A stretch of DNA of 64,000 nt, from positions 1,407,766-1,471,765 of the forward strand of contig NC_011670.1 in NCBI RefSeq assembly GCF_000150955.2. The letters are read 5' to 3'. This DNA comes from Phaeodactylum tricornutum CCAP 1055/1. Taxonomy: Eukaryota > Bacillariophyta > Bacillariophyceae > Surirellales > Neidiaceae. The first letter of the stretch is position 1. Each line of letters starts with the position of its first letter. Below are positions 30,561-40,705 of this stretch, piece after piece. Both the position numbers and the translations under genes were made by a program. The notes under the pieces were generated by a model. The model was given only the letters and a program-made list of their open reading frames with translations, was not told where the DNA came from and did no database searches.

Positions 30561-31808
30561 TCAGACGTTCTTACGTAGGAGCTTGGAGAGGACGGCAAAG
30601 AAACCTCTAACTGAAAAAGAAGCCATGGATGCTAGGCCGGCTACAAAAATACTCGATGAAACAATGCTTCCAGCTGACAACCCTGTCTTCAGAATTTGCA
30701 GTCCCGTCACAGCCAAGGGGGCACCTACTAGCCCAACCATTCCACCGACAAGCACGGGAAACGTCATGCTCTCCACGGCAGGCTCGTAATGATCGGGTGA
30801 GCCGGGGTGGAAGAAGTCTACCGTGGCGAACGCCAGGGTTGCTTCAGGAAGGTTTTCGACTTTCAAGTTTGCCGTTTCCGGCATTACTAAGGGACTGGTG
30901 GTGAAGGAGGAGGAGGGCAATGCAGGAGACATCATGGGTGGCGGCGAATTATCTTGTTCCCCGATCGTATCGATTTTGCTGCGTAAAGGATTTGTTTGGA
31001 TACCGGAAGACATAGAGATATGAAAAGCTAAACCGGCAACACTGGCCAGAATTAGCAAAATTCCAGCCACGAGTTGCTTTGAACGTTTACTGCTGCGAAG
31101 CGTCCGTCGCTGCAGTAGCATGGGAACCCCCGGGCGACGAGCACGCTCGGCGGTCAGGGCACGGCTATCAATGTGACGATCTTCATTGAAAAGTTTCGTG
31201 GAAGGTGGCTCAAAAAGACTCAGCATAGAAAGGGTCCGATCACGCGCACGGGATCGGTCGTCCGAGGAGGACAAGTGCTGTAACGTCATCATTCCCACAA
31301 TGCACGTTTTGTAGCATTGGAGAAACTCGGCCCAAGTAATCTTGACATCGGCATCCATTTCTGTAGTCTTGGAGGTCAGCATACGGAGTACCATCATCAG
31401 CTGACGATCCGTTGCCAAGAACTCGGTACCGGTGCTGCACTCAAGATTGTCGAGAGCCGTTTTGAGCTGGGCAAACGAGACTACATCGGTGAGAACATCC
31501 GCCGTTGTGTCCGACCAGGTCGCGTAGGACTTCTGGGCGTTTTCGATTCCCGCCAGTTCTTGGAGACGCTCGACGCAGGGACGAATGTGGGATAAGGTTG
31601 CCATGTCTTCCGCTTCTTGCTGACGGACCATGGTTTCGTAGCGCAGCAGGTACGCCAGCGCGTCGCGGTGTTCCTTGCCGTTGCCACGGACCGTGTCCAC
31701 CAGGGCGGCGTGCGAGTCCTGCGGCTCTTCGTCGTCGAACCCCTGTTCGTAGCCATCGTCGGCTTTTGAGACGCTTTGTGCCAGTGGGAGGTCTTCTAGC
31801 TCGATCAT
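30561..31808 (-). CDS. Unknown membrane protein with EF-hand-like stretch
   Basis: A 415-residue protein that I do not recognise. The N-terminal 230 residues are soluble and helical; 'TEMDADVKITWAEFLQCYKT' has the D-x-D-x-x-I-x-x-x-E spacing of an EF-hand loop, though one hand alone would be unusual. A membrane segment follows ('KQLVAGILLILASVAGLAF', about residues 245-263), then a 90-residue Ser/Pro loop, then two or three hydrophobic stretches near the C-terminus ('FPVLVGGMVGLVGAPLAV', 'SIVSSSIFVAGLASMASF'). The frame is open upstream to 32033; I start at the ATG at 31808 because the upstream part begins with TTG and the segment between is not protein-like. An alternative ATG lies 41 codons further upstream. 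Confidence 0.65.
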   Translation of the reverse strand: MIELEDLPLAQSVSKADDGYEQGFDDEEPQDSHAALVDTVRGNGKEHRDALAYLLRYETMVRQQEAEDMATLSHIRPCVERLQELAGIENAQKSYATWSDTTADVLTDVVSFAQLKTALDNLECSTGTEFLATDRQLMMVLRMLTSKTTEMDADVKITWAEFLQCYKTCIVGMMTLQHLSSSDDRSRARDRTLSMLSLFEPPSTKLFNEDRHIDSRALTAERARRPGVPMLLQRRTLRSSKRSKQLVAGILLILASVAGLAFHISMSSGIQTNPLRSKIDTIGEQDNSPPPMMSPALPSSSFTTSPLVMPETANLKVENLPEATLAFATVDFFHPGSPDHYEPAVESMTFPVLVGGMVGLVGAPLAVTGLQILKTGLSAGSIVSSSIFVAGLASMASFSVRGFFAVLSKLLRKNV

Positions 31809-32442
31809 GGTCTGCTTTGGGTAACGCTCAGTGTCTTGTGCACGAGATAGGTATGTACGCTCACAGTCAATCCAATGATAATAACGCCAGGCCGGGAAAA
31901 CAAAACTGGAGAGGTACGGGAACCGAGGCATTTTCTTGTGGGACGTTAGGTTGGTGGAATACCCTACTATTTGAATGAATATCAAATGTATTAATTGTAC
32001 ATCTCCACTACTAGAGTGGCTCTCTTCATTCAAATCATTGAGGTTTTGGATTGGTTAGGTATATCGTCACTAACGTCGCAACGAAGTCTGCTTTCAATAA
32101 TGTAGCAGTATGTGATCTGTCAGAGTCAGTGCATTCTCGTTCGATCGATGAGGGAATCTTGAAACTCCGATCCTTAGCGTAGAAAGAAAATGATTCACTT
32201 TCCTTACAGTTAGTAGAGCCTTTTCGCGAATTTGGTCGACGTTCGCAGGCAAGAGTCGCAAACGGGTACGGTCCAAAGAGCTCTGTACTTTCCGCCAAAC
32301 TTGACATCAAATCGACGATGCAACGAAGTAGAACCACTACCTCATACCGCTTGAAGATTATCTTTTCGATCAGTATTGGAGAATAGTTGGAACGCCAAAG
32401 ACCATTGTAGTCCTCGGTCGCGCCACATTTCCGCTCCGCTCC
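31809..32442. other. Divergent region between the membrane protein and COQ3; possible extra small gene
   Basis: ACTGTRA-type motifs at 31861-31867 and 32204-32210. On the reverse strand around 32210-32290 a frame reads 'SSLDRTRLRLLPANVDQIRE' and continues 'KALLT' up to a GTAAGG donor-like site. This looks coding, but I cannot assemble a convincing gene. Confidence 0.35.
31861..31867. promoter_or_regulatory. ACTGTRA-type motif upstream of the membrane protein gene
   Basis: TCACAGT, read TTGACTGTGAGC on the gene strand, 53 bp before the start at 31808. Its orientation relative to the gene is opposite to that of the copy at 18095. Confidence 0.3.
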
Positions 32443-33288
32443 ATGCATTCCTTTGCAAAAATGCAGACTTGTTGCTCGCGATCGTTGGCCGTGCGTCGAT
32501 CGGGGCAGGCACTCGGAAACGGGCTTCGGTTGCTCGCTTCTGTATCGTCAACCGAAGTTGAAAAGTTTAGCGGCATGGATGAGACATGGTGGGACGCTCG
32601 CAAAAACCCATTGTTGCCAATGAATGCCGTCCGCATTCGCTACATTGGAGATCAACTAGCCAGAAACCAGCAGCAACTGCAGACGACGCACTTAGTATCG
32701 GCTTTGGAGGGCAAGACGGTATTAGATATTGGATGTGGCGGAGGGCTTTTATCAGAGAGTTTGGCCCGACTTGGTGCCACGGTGACTGCCATTGACCCTT
32801 CACAGCGTCTGGTAGATGCGGCACGGCTTCACGGCCAACTGGATCGGCGAACACGAAATATAAACTATTTGGGGAATACCACGGCTGAAGACCTGTCCCA
32901 GACTGGTGATAAATTCGACGTTGTCTGCCTTTTGGAAGTCATTGAGCACGCGACTGATCCGGATTCTTTAGTAGAAGCTGCGGCGTCGATGGTGAAGCCC
33001 GGTGGATACCTGTTTCTTTCCACCCTAAACAAAACGATCAAAAGTTATCTGCTCACGATTGTTGGTGCGGAATATATAATGGGATACATACCTCCCGGTA
33101 CGCATGATTGGAAGCAATACTTGTCGCCTGCCCAAGTAGGCGAAATGACATCTAGAAACGGACTTCGCCCAGTCGATGTTTCTGGGTTGGTACTCCACCA
33201 ACCGCCCATGTTTGGAAAGTGGGATTGGCGATTGGATTCAACGAATGTCGAGGTCAACTGGATCGCGACTTACGAGAAAGAGAACTAA
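32443..33288 (+). CDS. COQ3: Ubiquinone biosynthesis O-methyltransferase
   Basis: Performs the two SAM-dependent O-methylations of the ubiquinone ring in the mitochondrial matrix. The 281-residue protein has a basic, Ser-rich presequence (about residues 1-30), then 'FSGMDETWWDARKNPLLPMN', the typical start of UbiG/COQ3. SAM motif I is 'VLDIGCGGGLLSESLARLGA', the acidic loop is 'AIDPS', and motif II/III is 'FDVVCLLEVIEHATDP' with 'VKPGGYLFLSTLNKT'. 'YIPPGTHDWKQYLSP' is a COQ3-specific stretch near the membrane-contact region. Length is in line with the family. Single exon, with ATG at 32443. Confidence 0.95.
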   Translation: MHSFAKMQTCCSRSLAVRRSGQALGNGLRLLASVSSTEVEKFSGMDETWWDARKNPLLPMNAVRIRYIGDQLARNQQQLQTTHLVSALEGKTVLDIGCGGGLLSESLARLGATVTAIDPSQRLVDAARLHGQLDRRTRNINYLGNTTAEDLSQTGDKFDVVCLLEVIEHATDPDSLVEAAASMVKPGGYLFLSTLNKTIKSYLLTIVGAEYIMGYIPPGTHDWKQYLSPAQVGEMTSRNGLRPVDVSGLVLHQPPMFGKWDWRLDSTNVEVNWIATYEKEN

Positions 33289-33378
33289 TCGTATTCAGGT
33301 AATAGTAGATAGACAGGGCCGATTCTATTTTTCGTCAAAGAAGAACGATACTGTCTGTAAAGTTCTGGCAAGCTTGTT

Positions 33379-34215
33379 CTAACGACGAACCCACTGCGGT
33401 GATTTGCGAGCCTTGACATGACCGACCGTCTTTCGTTCCACAATACGTGCGTCACGCGTCAACAATCCTAATCGTTTCAGCACTGGTCGATACTTGTCGG
33501 GGTTGTAAGCGTTGAGGGCGTTGGCCAGTGCCAACCTAGCCGCACCCGCCTGCCCAGTCAGACCGCCGCCTTCCACTACTACATGCAGGTCAAAGGAACC
33601 GCAGGTTCTGGTCACTACGAGTGGTTCCATCAAGTGTTCGCGATCGGACAAGCGAATGAAGTATTCCACGAAATCCTTGCGGTTGACCACGATATTGCCG
33701 AAGCCGGGTTGGATCCACACGCGAGCCGTCGCTGTTTTACGTCCACCTCGACCAAATGCGCGTCCCCGCTCGTCGATACGAGAAACACGCACGGGAGGCA
33801 TTGAGTTTTTCTTCCATCGTTCCTTATTTTCCAGCCGAACGCGCTCTTGTCTGTGAAGCTCCTCGGTCAACTCGCGTGTATCGTCGCCCGCGGAGTAATC
33901 GCCAAAGTCGTCGGCGTCTTCGTTTTCGTCTTCCCACGCATCGTACATGTCTCCGTAGTCTCCTGGGAAAAGTGTGATTGCGTGCGGTCGGTTTCCGTAT
34001 CCGGCTATCTTGTCTTCCTTTCGTTCTGTTTGCGGGGCTGTTTGGTTGGGTCGCCGCAAACGAGGGGGGTTCTTGAATTGTGAACCATTCGATGAAAATG
34101 CACGTTCTTGGGTCGAGACGCGCTGGCCAGTCGCCATGAAAGGCAAGAGCACCTTTTGACCGGCCACCGTTACAGTAGGAAGCCGTAAAAGACGCAAGCT
34201 AGCCACTGATGCCAT
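33379..34215 (-). CDS. MRPS9: Ribosomal protein uS9, mitochondrial
   Basis: A small-subunit ribosomal protein whose C-terminal tail reaches the P-site tRNA. The C-terminal 130 residues of the 278-residue protein hold the uS9 domain: 'GRGGRKTATARVWIQPGFG', 'VNRKDFVEYF', 'GGGLTGQAGAARLALANAL', 'LTRDARIVERKTVGHVKARK' and the terminal 'SPQWVRR', which corresponds to the universal 'KYSKR' ending in altered form. The N-terminal 140 residues form a mitochondrial presequence (MASVASLRLLRLP) and a charged extension, usual for mitochondrial ribosomal proteins. The start at 34215 is the first ATG. It is convergent with COQ3, with 90 bp between stops. Confidence 0.95.
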   Translation of the reverse strand: MASVASLRLLRLPTVTVAGQKVLLPFMATGQRVSTQERAFSSNGSQFKNPPRLRRPNQTAPQTERKEDKIAGYGNRPHAITLFPGDYGDMYDAWEDENEDADDFGDYSAGDDTRELTEELHRQERVRLENKERWKKNSMPPVRVSRIDERGRAFGRGGRKTATARVWIQPGFGNIVVNRKDFVEYFIRLSDREHLMEPLVVTRTCGSFDLHVVVEGGGLTGQAGAARLALANALNAYNPDKYRPVLKRLGLLTRDARIVERKTVGHVKARKSPQWVRR

Positions 34216-34710
34216 AGTCAAAATACCTCACCAAAGTACTGTGCTTTCTCCCCCACCCCCCTCCGGGCCGACGATGATCGAGCTTCGGGCCCTTGCGGAC
34301 GCGGCTTTTCCGAGCCACACAGCGAAAACGTCGGTACGACGATTCTAGACCAATCCGGAGGGGTTGTTTGATAGACGAAGATGAAGGCAGTTGCTCTGTT
34401 TCGAGAAGTACGTCAACCTATCATTGCTCTCGCTAGCGCTCACGATGAGTAGGTTATAGTACTACTATTTTCAGTAGAGCTAGACCTACCAGGTACTGTA
34501 CCGTAGAGTAGAGAGTCTTTAGAATACTCTCTCGTAAAACGATCTCACTGACGCCGAAGATCCACTGTGCACTTGACGTCCAAAATTCGCCTCCTCCAAA
34601 CGCAGACGACGGGCGATTAGCATTACCACACAATCAACCAGCACAACGAAGAAACCTCTGTGTACAACCAAGAAGACTGTTCCCTTTCGACCTGAATCAA
34701 ATAAAGAAGG
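34216..34710. other. Divergent promoter region
   Basis: 495 bp with a C-rich tract near 34230-34266 and a near-palindrome AGGTACTGTACCG near 34492-34504. A 23-codon reading frame at 34381-34452 may be a chance frame. Confidence 0.4.
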
Positions 34711-35097
34711 ATGCGCTACGTTGTGGCTCTTCTAATCTGTGGTTTACTCAGCTCGTCTGCTCTCGTCCATCATCATACCCAGATATTTACGCGGAGGACG
34801 TTTCTGGCACGCATTCCCCAGGCAGTTCTGATTGGTACCGCTTTCGGGACTCCCTATGCTGTCGGGGCCTACGAACGTCGGGATGTGGGGGGCGAAGGTA
34901 GATCTGCCGAGCAAGCGGCTTACAACGATCAGGCTTACGAAACAAACAATCGTTTGGAACGACAGGGGTACAAGCTCGAAACTGCCGAAGAGCAAAAGGC
35001 ATCTTTGACGGCAGCTCTATCCAATTACTCATACGCACCGAGTACATCGTCGTCCGCTAAAAACGGGAAAAAAGACCCCAAAGAGCCCAAGAAATAA
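34711..35097 (+). CDS. Small protein with lumen-type targeting
   Basis: A 128-residue protein probably sent to the thylakoid lumen. Residues 1-17 are a signal peptide ('RYVVALLICGLLSSSAL'), followed by a short transit part and then 'RRTFLARIPQAVLIGTAFG' with 'TPYAVGA', a twin-arginine signal with an AxA-like cleavage site. The mature part is about 75 residues: hydrophilic, Tyr-, Gln- and Glu-rich, with a Lys-rich tail ('KNGKKDPKEPKK'). No cysteine or cofactor motif is visible. Small lumenal proteins of this kind in diatoms are often photosystem accessory subunits, but I cannot name it and its role is inferred only from targeting. Single exon; convergent with the PX gene, 54 bp between stops. 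Confidence 0.75.
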   Translation: MRYVVALLICGLLSSSALVHHHTQIFTRRTFLARIPQAVLIGTAFGTPYAVGAYERRDVGGEGRSAEQAAYNDQAYETNNRLERQGYKLETAEEQKASLTAALSNYSYAPSTSSSAKNGKKDPKEPKK

Positions 35098-35151
35098 GGA
35101 ACCGGCTGAAATCCTGTTCTATATAGATTGTACCAATGTATGTCGTCGTTT

Positions 35152-38100
35152 CTACGCAATTTTGGATACCTCCAAAGCCCCTGATTCTTCTAAAGCAATA
35201 CTCGCTGCCATACCAGCAGGCAGCGCAAAATGGTCCTCATCCGAATCAAACCCTCCGCCCCATTGCATCAACCCATCCAGAAGACTCTCGATGGACGCAC
35301 TCATTGGATCGTTTCCTCGCGCATTCGAAGCATCAATCGGTACATCGGGGACAGTTAGTCTCCTTTGTGTTTCCCGTCGATTCCTGTTAGAATTTAGATC
35401 GCCCCCGCCTTCTTCTGGAACCGGAGCTGCCATGGCGAAAGGTAGGCTGAATTCAGGAGGGCAGACTTCTGCCGACTTGGATAATGTGTCATCCTTCGCG
35501 CTTGTAGAAGAAGGCGACGACAAAACTTTGTGCTCTACAGCCACAATGGAAGGCGCTTGGTTGGGATTGCTTGTGCCAACCGAGCTTTCGTAAATGGTAG
35601 CAATAACCTCGTCTTGGTCGGACAAATTACGAGTCAATGCTTGATGAATAGGTCTTTGTGGGGCAGGTATATGAGTCACACGGCGCTCTTGCGTTGCAGG
35701 GATGACTGTCGTCCCGATATAACCGTCCCGCAAGCTAGACCAAGCGTCTACAGCTCGACGGGTTGCTTCATGCTGAGATCGAGCATAGGAGAGAGAAGAA
35801 TGAAGCATTTCTCGCTTGCGATGAACATTCCAGTATTTAACGTCATTTGCCAACGCGAGAGCCGCGCGACGCTTGACTGTTTTGGCTTCGTGTTCGACCA
35901 CGGCGGCATGAATGGCATGACTATGCGAAATGGAGGATCTAGTTTGTGCAGCACGCGCTTCGTCCATATTTACAAAGTTGCCTGCTTCGCAGGCTTGCTG
36001 CGCGATCATAGCCGCCGAACTTGCTGCTGCCTTGGCGTTTGCTGCAGTGCGCGAAGCTCTCACTGCCGAACGAACTTCTTCCGATGCGCTGACTGCTGAG
36101 CTAGCGAGAGCTGTTTGCCATGATATGTCTAAAGTGAAAAGACCGAGAAGATGTAAATACGGAATTCTTTCGCGATTTTTCAAATGGTAAACTTACCGTC
36201 GATCAAGGCTAGGGTGCTCTCCTCAGCTAGTTCCTTGCTTTGTTCAATCCCTGTGACTCCTTTGAGCAACGATCGCTGCGACACGAACTTGCCTCGCATT
36301 CCTTCCCACGAATCTAGACCCGTTACGATCTCCAAGTGCAGCGCTTGTCTCTCTCGTTGAGCTTTTCCAGTTCCTCCACTGCTGGCGAGGCATCTCGACA
36401 ACGTGTTATCTACCGAGCCTATCACTTCTCGAAGCTTATCAATATTTTCGTCGACGGATACATCACCAAGGAAGGCTGAACGATGATCGTCCTCGTCTGC
36501 ACCTAACAGAGTCCCGTGTACGCCAATACTTGTTCCGTAATGGAATCTTTCTTCTCGTTCGAGCTCTGTAAAGGCGCGCATTTCACTTCCCGCACTCAGA
36601 ATAGTGCGCTCTGGCGCTGGCACAGGTAAAGGCAGAAGATCGTAGCCATCACTGCCAATCGCCTGTTCCCCTGAACGCAGATCGCTTTCAACACGAATCA
36701 CCCCTTCTTCAAAACTGCTTCCCTCCGGAGCTACACTTGCGCACTCGTCCACTGTCGATTCCCGTGGGTGATGCGCCGGTTCGTCGTCTTCCCAATTAGA
36801 GTTCCTTGCGGAACTCCCGAATGAAGGTAGCGAAGCGTGTTGCAGCCGAGCGCTTGCAGAATTTAAACCGGTCGTTTCCAACATACCGTGTACTTTGAGG
36901 GCCATGGCTGCTTGTGCTGCTGTGCGTACCCACGCAAAGCTTTGCGGGTTACTTGACGAGCCTGATAGAAAGGATGAAATCAACAGCTTCCCGTCATCCA
37001 AGTGTGGAGTATGATCCTTAATCTCTTTTGATGTACGAGTACACTCTTCGAGGGATTGCTTCGCAGCGTCGAGGCCGGATTGGCTTGCCTGCAGGTGATT
37101 ATTTACAGTTAGTTACCGGTCGACCATGATCCCTTAAATGGAACTTATCTACAGTATCCAGTACGAGACTCACCTTTATTATGGTATTCAACGGAAACGA
37201 TGTCGATAGGGCGGGATGCTCCAAAAGATAATTCAAATAACGCTCCAAATTCCGAGCTTTTCCCAAAGGTAGATTTGGATTATAATAGCCTTCAGGCAAC
37301 GACCGACTCACGCTTCTTTTCTTTGCGGTCGACTTTTTTTGTAATGGAGCTGTTACGACGTTGTCAGGAGAGCAGTCAATGGAGGTCGGTCTGGACGATG
37401 AAGCAGAACTCAAGTACGAAACCAGTAGTGACTTGGCCACTGTTCGAAAGCGGTCTACACCAGCGGCTGCCGTTGCAATAGCTCCTCCGGTCGTTATGAG
37501 GGATGTGTTCAGCATCGAGTCTGACTCCGTTTGGAAATGAGATGTGAGCATGCGAGTATCTTTTCCAGGAAAAGGAGGTAAAATTCGTCCACAAAGAGTT
37601 CCTCCCAATACCTTGTGAGAAGCAAACGTATCGTCGAGCCACTTAATATCGGTCATGGAGCGTCGGACCACGGTCGGCTCATCTCCAGAGCTTTCCAAGT
37701 CGGATCGTCGAAGTAAGGTGACGGCAAACTCAAGATTATTCGCCGAAATAGCGATTGCAGCCGATGGAGACACAAAGCCGGTAGGATTGTTAGACGATCC
37801 AAACAACGATATTCGAACCATGCCTTGATTATTTACGGGAGTCCTTCGCCTTGAGGCATCGTGCGCAGCCAGTAATGAGTGGTCAAGATCAAGTTCTGGT
37901 GTAGGTAACGGTGTTTTGCTCTTCTGTTCGTAATTCGCTAATTGTCGGGGAGAGAGTACGGCGGGCGGCTCTGGTGGTGGCACATTAACAACAACTACCT
38001 CACTCCCTCTTGGTGAGTTACGATGTCGCATCGTTTGCTGCAAATGTCGACCAGAAAATCTTCTCTTGGCTTCAAGGTATTGGGCGAGCGCAATGAATCG

Positions 38101-38613
38101 ACAGAAAACCATCCAAGCTTCCACTCCCATTTCGTACATCAGCTCCTTTGAACTAGTATACGACGTTGTGGTACTACAGGAAACAACTGATCTCCAAACC
38201 TCATCGAATGTGGGGCATTCATTTTCTCGAGAGAGACCCAATTTCTTCAAATCTTCGTCTCGTCGCCAGAAAACCGGACACCGTAGCGTCACAAACTCTT
38301 GGACGGCCACTCGGCTTACAAAGCCTCGACTTTCCGTGTCCAGTATACTGAAAACTCGCTGGGAAAATTCAAAATCTCGACGCGTAAAGTCTAGTTCGTG
38401 TGAAGCATTTTCGGACAATGCGATAGAAATCACGTAAGCAGCAGATTCAGACCCGGCTTCCATTCGGCACAGAGCACCTTGATGAGGAGCTGTCAACAAA
38501 CTGCTATAGTTGGTAACGGTGGAAAAAGAAGAGGATTCTCTCATAGCCCGAAGAGATTTTAAAAGCGTAGGCTGACGAAGATTATTGCGTGTGCGGGAAT
38601 GACGTGCTAGCAT
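35152..38613 (-). CDS. PX-domain protein with helical C-terminus, sorting nexin-like
   Basis: Three exons, 37174-38613, 36197-37088 and 35152-36128, with GT-AG introns and matching phases (0, then 1), give 1102 residues. The first 130 residues include an EF-hand-like stretch ('SQRVFSILDTESRGFVSRVA', about 84-103). The PX domain, which binds phosphoinositides, occupies about 280-490: 'VVRRSMTDIKWLDDTF', 'ILPPFPGKDTR' and, at the end of exon 1, 'NLERYLNYLLEHPALSTSF'. Exon 2 begins 'ASQSGLDAAKQSLEECT' and is helical with Ser-rich links. Exon 3 is Ala/Arg-rich and strongly helical ('SEEVRSAVRASRTAANAKAA'), in a position where sorting nexins have a BAR domain. It is likely to work in endosomal membrane sorting. 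Intron 1 contains a CTAACTGTAA motif 15-25 bp before its 3' end, at the place of a branch site. Confidence 0.8.
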
Positions 38614-38823
38614 GAAGCGGAAGGAACCGGTCCATAGAATGTTCTACCGAATGCTATTCAAATGAATACGGCAAGAAGCTACTGGTCCCCAAAATGAGAA
38701 AGCGCAGTGAACTCAGCTCAGGCCCCTCAAACGGCAAACTGGATCTCCTGGTAAGCGGCTTTCGCGTCAAAGATTTATCTCGATGTATGATATTTTCGTA
38801 GAACCGTTCGTTCGACAGTAGAA

Positions 38824-39124
38824 ATGTCGGTGACTAATACAGAGGCGAAGTGAATCTGGGTCTAACGAGTATAGAATCGATCGCGATAGAAAAATTGCTT
38901 CAAGGACTTGGCTCGTCGGTGCAAGAAAATTTGACGCACTTTTTGCCTTCCTTACTTTCAGGATGGATTGCTTTGGTCAACAACAGGGGAATGTTCCATC
39001 AAGTGAAAAGGAGCATGGGCAACAGGAAGCGTTGTCCCAGTTCGATCAAATCAAGTTCAAGCGCGTGTCAGACAAATTCTCTCGAGCGCCCGAACTCACT
39101 TCGAAATTCCCGAGCGGGTCGTGA
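38824..39124 (+). CDS. Possible small two-exon gene
   Basis: Weak candidate. An ATG at 38824 opens 26 nt to a GTGAAT donor at 38850; joining to 38962 (after TTTCAG) restores a frame of 62 residues in total, ending at a TGA at 39122-39124. The second exon reads 'MDCFGQQQGNVPSSEKEHGQ' then 'QEALSQFDQIKFKRVSDKFS', which looks like real protein, with balanced codon use. No family is recognised. It may instead be part of the 5' region of the MsrA gene or chance. Confidence 0.3.
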
Positions 39125-39484
39125 TTTCGAACAGTCCTGATCCCTCTAGATAGCGGAGTCGGAGTTGAAATTGTTGTCATCTGATTGGTGCATAGGTTTA
39201 AGACAAAGAGAGTGCGACTAGTTTGAATAAGTCTAAAACAAGTTGTTCACCATTCCTGTCCAGGTTCGAAACGAACACGTGTTTTGACGTTGTTCACGAC
39301 CGGAATTGCATTCCGCGATCTCGTAATGAACTCTCAAATGTGCTCGAGCTGCAAAGAAACACTTCTCGAGAAGACCATGAATCTTCCAATTTCCACTGGT
39401 ACAGTAGGCCTTGGTGAAATCATTCCTATCATAAATCTAGTCAATCGCAAAACGAATCGACTTTTACTGAATTTAAAAGACATC
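39125..39484. other. Upstream region of MsrA
   Basis: 360 bp. A frame in phase with MsrA is open from 39284 (ATG) with 67 additional residues that do not look like a targeting peptide; I treat it as untranslated. Confidence 0.35.
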
Positions 39485-40129
39485 ATGGGAAATGCTAGCA
39501 GCGCTCACAAAACCAAGCCGGCTCGACCCGCTTCCGTCGCCTCCGAAGCCCTGTCGTCAACGCTAGCCCTCGGGGCAGGTTGCTACTGGGGTACTGAGAA
39601 GTACGTTCGCAAAGATTTTCGAAAGAAGTTTCCAAACTCAATCAAGACTGCCACCGTCGGTTTCATGTCCCCCTTGGATGGTGTCCGAATTCAGAATCCT
39701 ACCTACCCGCAAGTGTGCAGCGGACAATCGGGACACATTGAAGTACTCTTTGTGGAACTCAATGAACCCGATAAGCACTTCGAAGAGCTGATTCGATTTT
39801 TCTTCCAATTCCATGATCCAACTACCAAAGACCGCCAAGGTAACGATCGGGGTTTCCAGTATGCGAGCTGGATATTTTGTGATGACGAACCACAGGCCCT
39901 AATTGCTGAGCGCGTTCGGGGCGAACTGCAAACGCTGCTGGATGCGAATGCTCTCAACGTATACGATCGTAAGACGGTATCGACAAAAATTTCACCAATG
40001 AAAGAATTCACACCTGCCCAAGCGGAACATCAAGAATACTTAGCAAAACACCCAAACGGCTACTGTAACCACAGAATTCGATTCAAGCATTGGCCCGTGA
40101 TTTCTAAAAAAGAAGGAGCCTCCAACTAG
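39485..40129 (+). CDS. MSRA: Peptide methionine-S-sulfoxide reductase
   Basis: Repairs S-methionine sulfoxide in proteins using thioredoxin. The 214-residue protein has the catalytic motif 'GAGCYWGTEKYVRK' with Cys33 as nucleophile. 'TATVGFMSPLDG', 'PTYPQVCSGQSGHIEVLFV' and 'FFQFHDPTTKDRQGNDRG' follow as in the family, where 'GCYWG' replaces the common 'GCFWG'. The end carries 'AEHQEYLAKHPNGYCNHR', with a Cys positioned as a possible resolving residue. The start MGNASSAHK is a near-ideal N-myristoylation signal (Gly2, Ser6), so the enzyme may sit on a membrane. An in-frame ATG at 39284 exists, but the context and length favour 39485. Confidence 0.93.
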   Translation: MGNASSAHKTKPARPASVASEALSSTLALGAGCYWGTEKYVRKDFRKKFPNSIKTATVGFMSPLDGVRIQNPTYPQVCSGQSGHIEVLFVELNEPDKHFEELIRFFFQFHDPTTKDRQGNDRGFQYASWIFCDDEPQALIAERVRGELQTLLDANALNVYDRKTVSTKISPMKEFTPAQAEHQEYLAKHPNGYCNHRIRFKHWPVISKKEGASN

Positions 40130-40705
40130 CTTTACTTCAATACTCGATTGGATCGAACGAATGCAATTTAGAGTGTGGTTGCTTACGCGACGAAAAGGGG
40201 CGTTACTGACTACGTATTCAGGATTGAACAAAAAATACCTACATTTACTAGTCAGTGTAGATCAATAAACTGCTTTGCATTACTTCTTTTCTCTGCATCA
40301 GGCAACTATATTGACTCTGAATTCTACCGGTCTTGCTGAGATATGTGTCCTCTCTAGAAGATTTATTACATTTCGTTTCCTTGTTGCCGTACGTGTCGAC
40401 TGATGTTCATGACCGATGTAAGAGTCAACTCGACATAGTCTCGATGTAGGCCTCAACCGTAATGTAACACACGTACAAGGCAACGTAACCTGCAGAACCC
40501 GATTTTGAGAAGTGCGAACGAAAAGGAAAATGAATCCCATTTCCGTGTGAAGAAACCTGTAACAGGTACCGAAAACAAAGTATAAAGTCTCTGTCAATAG
40601 CTTCCTCATTCGGGAAGTATTCTCGCTGACTGTGAGAGAACCCAACTGAATACTTTCTATTATTCCCAGACAAGGAGATCGCGTAAAGTGATTTGCCCGG
40701 AAAAT
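40130..40705. other. Intergenic, tandem genes
   Basis: 576 bp. One ACTGTRA-type motif at 40629-40635 (CTGACTGTGAGAG), 71 bp before the next start codon. Nothing else recognised. Confidence 0.4.

Noticed and set aside
39284-39484. 67-residue N-terminal extension of MsrA
   Set aside because: Not a targeting peptide in character; the downstream ATG gives family length and a myristoylation motif.
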